64,000 nt of DNA from Hirudinaria manillensis (Eukaryota > Annelida > Clitellata > Hirudinida > Hirudinidae), in NCBI GenBank assembly GCA_034509925.1, contig CM067529.1, forward strand, positions 6,797,501 through 6,861,500, read 5' to 3'. The position numbers and the translations under genes are program-made. Below the pieces are notes generated by a model, which worked only from the letters and a program-made list of their open reading frames with translations, was not told the DNA's origin and did no database searches. The stretch's first letter is position 1. Each line of letters opens with the position of its first letter. Positions 1 through 11,400 of the stretch are shown one piece after another.

Positions 1-166
1 GCTAGGATGGTTTTGAAAAATAAATGAAAAAAAAAATAAACAAAATGAATAAATTCTTGATTTTCGTTGGTTGTTGAAGTGGAAAGAATGATTTAATGGC
101 GAGTTATTTGTCATGTGACCAGTGACATTTAATGGCCAGCGCTGTTTACAAACAGATGTCCGTCGG

Positions 167-174
167 TGACGTCA
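167..174. promoter_or_regulatory. Perfect CRE palindrome
   Basis: TGACGTCA, the consensus site for CREB/ATF bZIP factors, lies just upstream of a G-rich block. No gene start can be tied to it, so its use as a regulatory site is only inferred. Confidence 0.3.
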
Positions 175-180
175 TCTAGA

Positions 181-300
181 AGGGAGGCGACGGAGGTGGG
201 TTGGGGTGCAGGATGGATGGGTGGATGGGGGTGGATGGGGGTAAGTGGGGTACGGGGTGGATGGGTGGGAGTAGGGTGGGTGATTTGAGAGGTTCGGGGG
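181..300 (+). repeat. G-rich degenerate GGAT/GGGT tract, potential G-quadruplex
   Basis: The plus strand carries many runs of three to five G separated by short A/T spacers, built from degenerate GGATGGGT-like units. The spacing would allow G-quadruplex formation. No coding potential was seen. Confidence 0.5.
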
Positions 301-1439
301 ATTCCTATCCGCTCTTTGACACTCTCTCATTGAAGGATTCTTTCAAATATTACCGGTTATCAATATAAATATATTTTCTTAATTAAATAACAGTAATATT
401 AATTATTCAGTAAAATTCCCATGTATTACAATTATAAATTCAATCTTATTATGTTGACTTTAATTCATTTATTAATATGTGATCAACAACAACCAACTTA
501 TTTTAATTCACATCCTGGCGAACTAATCACGAGCAATTGATCCTAAATAAACAATTTTACCCATTAAGTAATCATCGTTTGAATAATTGATTAGCTAATT
601 AATATTAATCAATTGATGCCAAACCGGATTTAAACATTAACGTTGGACGTCGACAAAAGAAACGGGAAATCGTGCTTTGAAACTTCTGTAAATTTCATGT
701 CCTGTTGTGAACAACAACATTTGTGTCCATTTCGTGGTGTTGCGTTCGTCGTAGACTTTCTTTAAATTTCTTTTTATTTGTTTTTATTTTTTAAGTCAAA
801 CCTTGGAGTCGTAAAAATGAGTGTCGGTCGAATTTTTAAGTTCCCACTGCAAACACTGACGAAGTACTTGATGAAATATTCAGTACTGCATAATATAATA
901 CTGCAAACACAAAAATAAGTTTTACATCCGTTCAAGAGAGAAAGATTAGTTATTAATGTTATTAACAAACAACTATAATAATAATAATAATATTTATAAT
1001 AATTATTATAATTGTTATTATTTACAAGACAGAAAGAAATTGCGTAGATTAATAATGATCATTGGTCATTTACATCGATCAATTATCGTCCATCAAAAAG
1101 CAAAAAAAACTCAAATCGGATCTAAAGAAAGAATTTGAATGCCTAAAGTTGCTGCTAATTTGTTCCATGTTCTCATAATAAAATAACATTGGACTAATAT
1201 ATATACTTATATAATTTGATGCTTTCGAGAAGATAATAATTGTTGTTGTTTAAATAATAAATAATAATAATTTATAATTACATAATAACAATAACATAAT
1301 TATTTATTCTCCTGGCGAACAACATTATTTGAATCATTTTAAATTATTTTCGGCATTTAATTCTTTTCGAAAAATTTAGCTATCGAAAATGGCAGTGCAA
1401 AATACGCAACACAACATCTCTCTTTTTTACCCTAATTAC
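301..1439. other. AT-rich noncoding stretch
   Basis: Highly AT-rich sequence with stop codons in all frames and short ATA/ATT runs. I see no exon, RNA gene or recognisable element. Confidence 0.5.
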
Positions 1440-1600
1440 TTTATCCTTATCGTACTGTATCATCGTCGTCGTCATCATCATCGTCATCGTCATTACCATC
1501 TTCTATCTTGACTACGATCGTATAATGCTGATAGCATCACAACTACCAATAGCAACACCATCGCCGTCATCATCATCATCAGCACTTGGTGAAGATCATT
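1440..1600. repeat. Degenerate (ATC/GTC)n tract
   Basis: Imperfect CATC/GTC trinucleotide repeats. This is one of many GAY-type (GAT/GAC, or reverse complement) microsatellites scattered through introns and intergenic DNA of this window. Confidence 0.6.
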
Positions 1601-1687
1601 ACCATCACTTGCAGTGAACAAAAATCAATCGCGCATCTCTTTAAAATACGCGGCTTCGATTTCGGTGGCATTTTCTGGTTGATTTCG

Positions 1688-1906
1688 CAACCAACCAACC
1701 AACCAACCAACCAACCAACCAACCAACCAACCAACCAACCAACCAACCAACCAACCAACCAACCAACCAACCAACCAACCAACCAACCAACCAACCAACC
1801 AACCAACCAACCAACCAACCAACCAACCAACCAACCAACCAACCAACCAACCAACCAACCAACCAACCAACCAACCAACCAACCAACCAACCAACCAACC
1901 AACCAA
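1688..1906. repeat. (AACC)n microsatellite
   Basis: About 54 uninterrupted copies of AACC, ending in two AATC variants. Because 4 is not a multiple of 3, every frame stays open and reads as the period-4 peptide PTNQ or its reverse-strand counterpart WLVG. These reading frames are artefacts of the repeat, not genes. Confidence 0.95.
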
Positions 1907-2331
1907 TCAATCCGATATTTATAAATATTAATCATTACATAATGTAATATATTATTATTATTATTGCTATTATTACTATTATTATTATTTCACATATTTT
2001 ATATTCAATAACAAAATTTAAATTATATCGGAAAATTAAATTACATTTGAAAATAACAAAAACAGTGTCTGAATGTGTAAACATAAATGTTGAAATTATG
2101 TTTGAAACGAATTATTTAAAGGAACAATTTATTGTTTAATAAAGCATGTATTTATTAATAAAACATTTAAATATTAATAAAGACCTATTTAGTACTAATA
2201 AATGCATTTAATTGTTTTAATGCGTTTTCAATTATGGCTGATTGTGAATTTCAAATGAATGCAAAGGAGAAATGATTGAGGAGATCACGAAACGAAGCCA
2301 AGAAATATTAATTAATTAATTGAGCAGGGAT

Positions 2332-2442
2332 TTTAAGCTTTTAATATTATTTAATATTAATTAATATTATTTAATATTTATTATTCAATATCATTTAATA
2401 TTATTTAATAGTATCTAATATTAATTAATATTATTTAATATT
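2332..2442. repeat. Degenerate TTTAATATTA repeats
   Basis: Repeated blocks of ATTTAATATT and ATTAATATT, roughly 10 bp each, forming an almost pure A/T tract with self-complementary segments. Confidence 0.6.
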
Positions 2443-2703
2443 CCGTTGTTCACGATTAATAAACCCTTTTGTAACTTGTATTGGATTTTATTGATTATTT
2501 ATTTATTTATTATGGCGAATTTGTTGAAATTTAAATTAAATCGCAAATAATAATTTAATTTAAAATTAAACTGAAAATAATAATAATAATAATAATTGAT
2601 AAATGAGCGATGAATTGTTGGAAGTTGTTGATAAATTTTAACGGATGGAGTCGATTCAATGAATGATTGAACAGCTTTAATCACACTGTCGGTGAATACA
2701 GTT

Positions 2704-2800
2704 ATGATGATGACGACGATGATGATGATGATGATGATGATGATGGCGGTGGTGATGATGATGACGAAGACGAAGGCGACGACGAGGATGAGGACGATGC
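2704..2800. repeat. (GAT/GAC)n microsatellite
   Basis: A GAT/GAC run grading into GAA/GAG variants. It would encode an Asp/Glu run on the plus strand, but there is no supporting exon structure. Sequence on both sides, from 1907 to 3270, is AT-rich with no gene seen. Confidence 0.7.
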
Positions 2801-3272
2801 TGAGGTTTCAATCGGCATTTGTCTAATAAACATTCTTCTCTTAATTTCTAAACGCACAAAGTAATTGATGACTTGAAATGTTTTTATTTCAACTGCAATT
2901 AATTGCCCGTATTTATTTTCATCAATTACTTTTAATTTAATATTAATTAATTAATTAATATTTAATAATAAATTAAAAAATAATAATAAATTAATAGTAA
3001 ATAAATTAATTAAATAATTAATGGCAAATAATTCATTGAAGCATCTCCATCGTGATGTTAAGCTTTAAATATTGTTATTCTTAAATTCAAGCGTCGAGGA
3101 CTTTATAAATTATTTGGAAACAAAATGATAATTAAATTATAAAAATACAATTTCGCAATTTTATGAAATAAAAAGTAATTTAAACGTCTGCACAGATAAC
3201 AATCAACTCAAGTGGAGGCCCCACAAAGTGACCTCATTTCGGACATCGTGAAACCTAATTTGCTTTTTCCAC

Positions 3273-3308
3273 CCAATGGGAAGTGACCACAACAATGTGC
3301 TATAAATA
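3273..3308 (+). promoter_or_regulatory. Candidate core promoter: CCAAT box and TATA box
   Basis: A CCAAT box at 3273-3277 is followed by TATAAATA at 3301-3308, inside a short less AT-rich island. The spacing is normal for an RNA polymerase II promoter, with a start expected near 3330-3340. The nearest plus-strand gene is the lectin/CUB protein whose first recognisable exon ends at 4638, so this could be its promoter; the link is inferred from position alone. Confidence 0.35.
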
Positions 3309-4106
3309 GCGTAATAACCATAAATTGCTTGTGTTTGCATCTTTCCAGTCGAGTTTGTATTAATGGATTTTTAAATTAATTCACAATTAAATGAAAATAA
3401 TTTGATAAACATTGAGTTATAATTGATATGAAACGTCATGAATTTACGTGAATCAGTTTTTTTGGGGGGGATTTGAAAGGATTATTACTTTATTTATTTA
3501 TTTATTTATTTATTTATTTTGTTATTTTATTATTCCGTTGAATTTATTCCATGATTTCATTGAATTCGTGGAGACATCTTCATTCGAAAGCAGCTAAAAG
3601 GTCACCAGAGGACCATTAGTTCCTCAGAAAATGAAAACAAATTTTGATTTAAAAAATAAATAAATAAATAAAAATAAAAACTCGCAGCGAAGGAAAATAA
3701 TCGTAAAATTACTGAATATCTTTGCACATCGCTTGCTTTCATCCGATTCTCGGAATCGCTGAAAATGATTGAAAGAGCAACTGATTGAAGTCAATCGAGG
3801 AGCTTCAAAGAAACAGTCAATCATCGCCTCATGTGCTTCAAGCAATTGAGTTACTCCCCCAACATTCCTCACATCCCGGAATGCTTCCGGGTTGCTATTG
3901 GAAACGACTCCATTAAGAAGCGACGGACATCGTCATCATCACCTGGTTCTCTTCATTTGCATTGATCTTCGTCGTCGTTGTTGTTGTTCACTTTTTGTTT
4001 TTTTTTTATTTATTTCAAAACATTAACAAAACAATTGAACCGTCAGAATGAGTTTAAAATGCCAACTAATTGTACCTATTATTCTTCTTGATTTGTCATT
4101 ACCAAC

Positions 4107-4181
4107 CTCCTCCTCGTCGTCATCATCATCATCTTCATCGTCGTCATCATCATCATCTTCATCGTCGTCGTCGTCATCAAC
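4107..4181. repeat. (TCA/TCG)n microsatellite
   Basis: A dense TCA/TCG trinucleotide run reading as poly-Ser (+) or poly-Asp (-). A plus-strand frame opening at 4048 begins with a short hydrophobic stretch that could pass for a signal peptide, but it runs straight into the repeat and has no convincing donor site. I do not call it an exon. Confidence 0.65.
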
Positions 4182-4547
4182 GAGAGCAGTCAACAACAGC
4201 AGCATGTTTAGATTGAAAAGGATTCGAAGAGATTCAAAACTTGGAATTCAAAGAAGCAAATTTTGATTGAATTTCTTTTTCCAAGGAATGGAAATGGTTG
4301 GAATTGGTTGGGTCGGAAATGTTTATTGCAATAAAAAATTATTTATTTATTTATTTATTATTTTAATATTATTATTTATTAAACATTTCTTATATTATTA
4401 TAAATAATATTATTTATATTATATTAATTATATAAATAAAATTTAATTATTTTATTTAATTTTCATTGGAAAAATGTTAACAAATGGAATTCATTTGACA
4501 ACTGCCTCTTGAAATTTTTAACGTCTCCTCTTGTTTGTCGTTCGAAG

Positions 4548-7500
4548 GTTCATCGGGGAGACGTGAGTTTTGCCAGTGGGAGACCTTTGTTGCAGACTGT
4601 TCGTCATCCAATCAACTTGTCATCATTTCCAGCGCCAGGTTGGGGAACAAATGGCTTTGCGAATGGCCCCGACCATCATCGTCGTCATCATCAACATCGT
4701 CATCATCGTCGTCGTCATCGCCGTCGTCGTAATCGTAATCTGTCACTCAGGTACGGCAGGATGGGCGTGGGCAGGTGCCTGACGGTCGACTACTACAACG
4801 GATGTTACGCTGACGTCACCGACCACATGACCTTGAGGTGTTCAGGAAGGTCGTCTTGTTCCGTGTCCATTCCCGATCCCGAGATGTTTCGAGTTCAACC
4901 GTGCAGAAAGGATTTGGTTGCCTACCTGGAGTGTGCGTACACCTGCGTCGAAGGTCATTTTGTTTGTTGTCGTTGCTTGCTTGCTTTCTTTCATTCATTC
5001 ATTCGTTCGTTCGTTCGGTCATTCTCTTCTTCACATACGGGTTTTTCTATCATTTTTAGAGTGGTCCCCGATGAGAGCTTGTTGTTGTGTTGCATTTTGT
5101 TTTTACATTTCTGTGGTTCTTGTCGTTTGATTGTTTGTTTGTATGATTTGTATTTGATTTGTATGTTTGTGTGATCGTCGTTGCTGTATGTCTGTCTGTC
5201 AGAGAAAAGAGTCTCAAAAGGTTATAAAAAGTGCTTTTCCAAATCGAATAAATGCATGGACCATAAAATGCGATTATTCTCCTAAAATTAGTTTCGTTTA
5301 ACGTCTTCAGTTGAACGATGAAATCCACCTCTCTGAACGCTGCAAACAAGTGTTGCCAAAACAAATGTTGCAAAAACAAATGTTGCAAAAACAAATGTTG
5401 CCAAGGAAAATGTTGTTGTAAACAAACATGTCTGAAGAGAAAAAAAAAATATCGAAGACAAAGAGGTGCGATGTGTTGACGAACAAGTGAATGAATAATT
5501 GCCTTCATTGCCATGTTTCAGCTGCCAAAGATGGCGCTAACAAATGATTGAATTGATGTCAACAAATCAACTCATTTGTGTCCTCAAGTTGTGCAAATAC
5601 TCAAAATATGTAAGGTGACCAGAGTTGTTATAATTCGTCGACAATGACTCTTCACAACGACTCACGATGTTGAAAATAGCAACAAACAACAACAACAGCA
5701 ACAACAACAGCAGCAACAACAACAACGACAGCAATAATATATTTTTAAAATACTTGAAAATAATAATGATTTCTGAAGTTTTCGAACACGAATTCTTTTT
5801 TATTATATTTTGTCGCACGAATATTAATTTTATTATTAATTTTAGTATTAATAACAAGAGGATTTAAACTTATAAATGGTATAAATAATTAAATTTTTTT
5901 CATTTTAACGTGGGTTTTATTTAAAAGTTGTCTTCAAATTAACTTAAATTATATAATTAATTATTATTAATTAATTTATAATAATAATATTATTCATTAA
6001 TACATCGATTAAGTGCAAAAAAGTTACATTAAGCAATAAAAACACGTGACTAGGAATGAACGGTTGAACATTCAACAACTGATTGAAGTTAAAAACTTTC
6101 AATCGCTGCTGATTTCAAAGCTGAACTCATTCGAGGAGTCCTTGGAATCCACGAGATGCTCAAAGGAAACTTTTTGTTTTATGAAAGCCACGCTTGAAGA
6201 ATTTTCTGCTGATGGAGAGGGTCACATCGTGATGACGACGACGACGATGATGATGATGGTGATGACGACGATGACAATGATGATGATGGTGGTGATGACG
6301 ATAACGACGACGACGATGACGACGATGTCCAATTTGAATCAAGAAATGGATAGATACAGGCAGAAAAATCCAAACATAATCACAAGTTAAAAGTAATCAT
6401 CCAATGATGATGATGACGACGACGATGACGACGACGATGATGGTGGTGGTGGTGGTATTATTCTATGCTTCAACGTAGCTTTCCAGTTCTTTCTGCCCTT
6501 CGTAATCTTTCGATTGCACGTCTTTGTTTCTCTCATTAATGACGTCACGTGCCCGGAAGTGAATTTGGCGTCTGCCCGAAGATTGCTTGTTGACACGCCA
6601 TTCATGGCGCAATGGAAAGGCGTCAAGCAGGTGTCAACAATTGCGCTTGAGAGTGTTTTCTTTTTCGAACGTCAACAACACTTTTGTATGTTCCTGATGG
6701 TTCATCTACTCTTCGAAGTACTAATGACGTACTAATAATGGCACGTTGTTGATGCAATTTACGAAAAATATAATAAAAATGCAATAATTAATTAATCATT
6801 ACATCAGTGTTCAACCATAAAATGCCGACCAATTCGACATCGTGTCCGGAAATCAACGCCCAGTCGGGTTGGCTTTCCAGCCGCTTCCTGGAAAACCAGC
6901 AGGAGTCCTGGGGCAGAGCGGCCTGTCCCTGGACCATCAGGGTTCATCGGGGACAGCGCATCAGTTTGACTCTCAACGACTTCACGGATTATTCGGCTCT
7001 TCAAGCGGTCACCTTCAAGGAGCAGTTGCTCTGTCCAATCCTCTTCGTCGTCAGGAATCACGTGCCAGGGTCCATGGAAACGACTCAGACGTCGATCAGT
7101 TCTTGCGATTCGAAACTGAGGAGGCGTTTGGCCTACTTGTCTCAAAGTCATCAGGTGACCATCCACGTTCCCAAGGAAACGGAGAAGATGAGGAACGCTA
7201 CGAACGGCAAGGAATTTCCGAATTTCATGATCCATTTCCAAGGTGATTGGAGTTTTATCGTTAGTGTTTGGCGGATCTTTAGAGTCACTTCTTCGTCGAC
7301 CTACAAATTTGAAAAGCGAGGTTGCACTGCATTGCACTCACTGGGCTATCGAACTGTTAAGCCATTGTTAGGCCATGGCATGCATTAAGGCAAAGGCCTC
7401 GTTCGATACTTTAGCATTTGTTTATTTTTAAAATGAAATAGACTTGGAAATCGTTGTATATTTCGATCATCAAACTGTTGTTATCACAACAAATAGCAAC

Positions 7501-8430
7501 AGGTTGCGCAACGACGACACCACCCACGAACGGATGGATGGAACGAAGAGGAGAAAACATGCTCATCGCCTGCAACAACACCAACCAAAAGTGGTTCCTC
7601 GTTTGCAAAGACAACACCTGGGTCGGTAACCATGGCAACTGCTCGCCAGAAGGCAAGTGCACGTCACGCTCTTTGACGTTGACGTTGACCGAGTTGTGAT
7701 CGTCGCTTCGTTTAAGTTTAATTTAATTCGTGAATTAATTTGTTATTTAATTAAAAGAAGCCACGGAATATGAAGTCGCGAATTTAATAAATAATTACAT
7801 TTATTATAAATAAATAAATTTATTATAAATAAATAAATTTATTATAAATAAATAAATTTATTATAAATAAATAAATTTATTATAAATAAATAAATTTATT
7901 ATAAATAAATAAATTTATTATAAATTAATAAATAAATAAATAATTACATTTATTTATTAACGGCACTTGTAAAAATGCATTCGTAGATTAACTTATCAAT
8001 TAACTCACAAAAAGACATTCATAAAATATTTACAATTATTTGTTATAATAATATGTCGAATTAAAACAATTAATTTGGAAAAAAAATTTAATTAAATTAA
8101 AAATTAAAAAATACATCAAGATTACGGAAAATGTTGGCGCTGGAAGGAAATGTCAGAAATTGTAATTTTATTTTTTGAAAAAGGAAGCTGTCAACAAATA
8201 TGTCCTGCAATCGCCTTTTTTAAAGATAATAATAATAATTATTATTATTGTATTTATTTATTATAATATATTATATTAAGTTTTATTATTATTATATTAT
8301 TATTAATATTAATATGTTATGAATACTTAATAATATAATAATATCAAATTAAATGAAATAATAATATAATGTAAGTACGGACTAATAACTAAAAGCTACA
8401 TCGTAACATATAAAACATTATTATTATTAC

Positions 8431-8463
<33 letters not shown>

Positions 8464-11400
8464 CATTATTATTATCATTATTATTATTATTATTATTATC
8501 CAAATTGGCATACAATTATTTATTATTCTTATTACAGGAGTTAAACGATAATCACAAAGCGATATGCAGGAATTATTAATGTTATTAAATTGAATTAGTT
8601 AATTAATTTTATATTAAATTGAATTATTAAATTGAAAATATGACGTTCACAATAAACAAGTTATAAACTGGCACACGCACAATTGCAAGAAAGACTGACT
8701 TTGATATTGCATGAGTTAATTATAATCCTTGAACGGGTCACCTGATTGGATGACGAGGCTTTTAAGATTTTAAGTGAACGATTAACAAGGCCTTCATTTT
8801 GCCATTTTTCATTTCAATTCAGGAAAGTTTCATAATTTGAATTTGAAAAAAAATATTTGATAATATGATAATATAAAAAAAAATAATAATAACAATAACA
8901 GTAATAATAACAATAATAACAGTAATAATAACAATAATAATAACAATAGTAATAATAATAGTAATAATAATAATAATAATAATATTGAGATAATATTATT
9001 GCAATAAATAATAATTATGTGTCTCATATTAATCTTGTACTATTATTATAAGAATCATATTTCTCTTGTTACGTGCAAGAATTTATTATGTACAGGTGAT
9101 TAAGCAGCATCAAGGCGTGGATTAATAAACCTTTATTGGTTTCATAAATTTCATTCATTCATTCGTTTCATGGCAGAAAGACAGAAAGAATGAATGAAGG
9201 AATGAATGAAAGAATGAATGAAAGAATGAAATAATGAAAGAATAAAAAAAATAAAAAACTAATCTGACAATTAAATACTCCCCAGAACGAGGAACTGAAG
9301 TTTATTTTAAACGCAATTTGTGATCATTTTGAACAAATAAAATAAAATAATTTTAATGATAATTATCGGCTAAATAATTAAACAATTATTGTTGCAATTT
9401 TTGATTAATCAATATTTACATATAAATTTTTTTATTTATGAATTTAATTTCATTTGATTTACTTAGACCCGCCTCCGACATTTTAGGAAAACTAATGTCA
9501 GGCACATGGGCGCAGGAGTTTGTCTGAAAACAACAACTTTAGCAATATTTTCCCGCGAATGTCAAGAAATAAATGAATTACTGCTTAATAAACATAAATT
9601 ATGAATTTAATTAATTACGGACAATTATGGATGTACTCACGGAATCGTTCAGCTGAGGTAATTGATAAATGAAAGATCTCATGTTGCATCACAACTTCGG
9701 ATAAAAACGACGACAACAACAACAACAGCAAATAATTAGTTGTGCTTCGTTGGAGCAGATGATTGCAATTTTCCTCCAATTCCTTTAGAATCAGAACAAA
9801 TGCAGTCATCTTTTGTCATGTCGTGGAATGAATTCTGAAACATGTTTTTGGACGCCAGCATCGATTGAACGACTGAAATTATTGAAGAATTAATACATTA
9901 TCTTTAGACCGACCATCTTATATTCATTCAGCTCCTCGCATGTTGTATTCAGCACATCCGATAAACAATTATTTCCGGTTAAATGGATGGATATTATAGT
10001 TGAAGAAATAAACATAATAATAATAAAAACTTACTTCAAAGATCTTTTGAATTGTCTTACAAAGAATGTGTCAGTAAATCATAGTGCAGAGCTGAGACCG
10101 CGTTGTGAACGATTCCTTTTGATGTCCTTTTGTGCCTCCGATAGGCCTTACCTCTTGGTGCATTTGTTTCAGAATAAAAATAAATAAATAAAAATAAATA
10201 AAAAAAGTAACTTTTTATCGTCTTCACACATGGAGAAGTTCACAAGGAAGATCCATAAATCTCCGGGAGACGCCTCAGTTTCAAAATGAACCTCGATTGG
10301 AAAGGTTTAATGCGCTTCTAACTTTTCGGCCATCTTTATTGCTTCCCAGGCATTGTAAGCAAGAGCTTCTTAGGAATAAAACCACGCTTTTATTTTTCTT
10401 ATTTTCCTCATTTTCTTAGAATTTTAACGAACTTGGAAAATAAAAGATAGAAAAGTCGAAGCTAATTTCATACCAATAATTTTCTTCAACGTCCGACTTG
10501 TGGACGATCAGCCATCTCTTACAGTCGCTAATAAAATTAATTAAATTATTAAATTAAAATTAAATGATAATATAAATAATAAACTTATCCAAATAATTAA
10601 AGTCTGTTTTTCAAACTTGTACATAACTCAATTTACTGTAGCAAAAGCATTGTAATCAGACCTAACACGCACAATATGATTAATATATAAAAATAATAAA
10701 TGTTATTTAAGTGCATACTTATAATACTCATTTACTGTAATATTTACATTATTTATAATGTTTTATTTCTTTTAGTTCAGTATTTATAACCCGAATAATA
10801 GAAATACTTGAAGAATTTTCGACGTGTATAATTTATTCTAACAAATGTGAAACAAAAAGAAAATAATAAGAAATAGGAAAAAATGGTCCGGCGCAGGTAA
10901 TAATTCTGCGTGACATCTCTTAATTGGCTTTATAACGCCATGTTTTACGTGCGGGACACGATTTATGTTCCCCTCCTCAAACTCCTCACAGCTCCCCAAC
11001 GCCAACCCAACGATGTACAACGTCTTCAATGTACAAGCTTGTAGTACAAATAGTAAACTGTGTTTACAATACAATATTACAAATATTAAAACTTCATTTC
11101 CTGATTTCTTGCTTAAAATGTGTTAATGTACGAAAGTTCACTTCCTAACACGTGAATTTCGAATGAAATTTTAAAAAATTCTAATGAAGCGCTAGATAAT
11201 ACATTAATAATACAGCACTAACACAACATATTAGCAATGAATGAGAGTCAAATGTATAAATGACATGGTAATTAAACTTCTTTGTCTTAAGAATGGTTTT
11301 AATTACATTTACCTTCGTTGAAATGTTTGAATTAAATAGAAATAATAAAACGTTACTTTTTAAATATGCAATAACAAGAATATTCTGATTATTGATGATA

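Noticed and set aside
1579-1935. Open frames reading WLVG or PTNQ repeats on both strands
   Set aside because: Produced by the (AACC)n microsatellite, which cannot create stop codons in any frame.
4048-4266. Frame with a signal-peptide-like start followed by poly-Ser, considered as first exon of the lectin/CUB gene
   Set aside because: An Asp interrupts the hydrophobic stretch, the poly-Ser is a microsatellite, and no fitting donor site was found.
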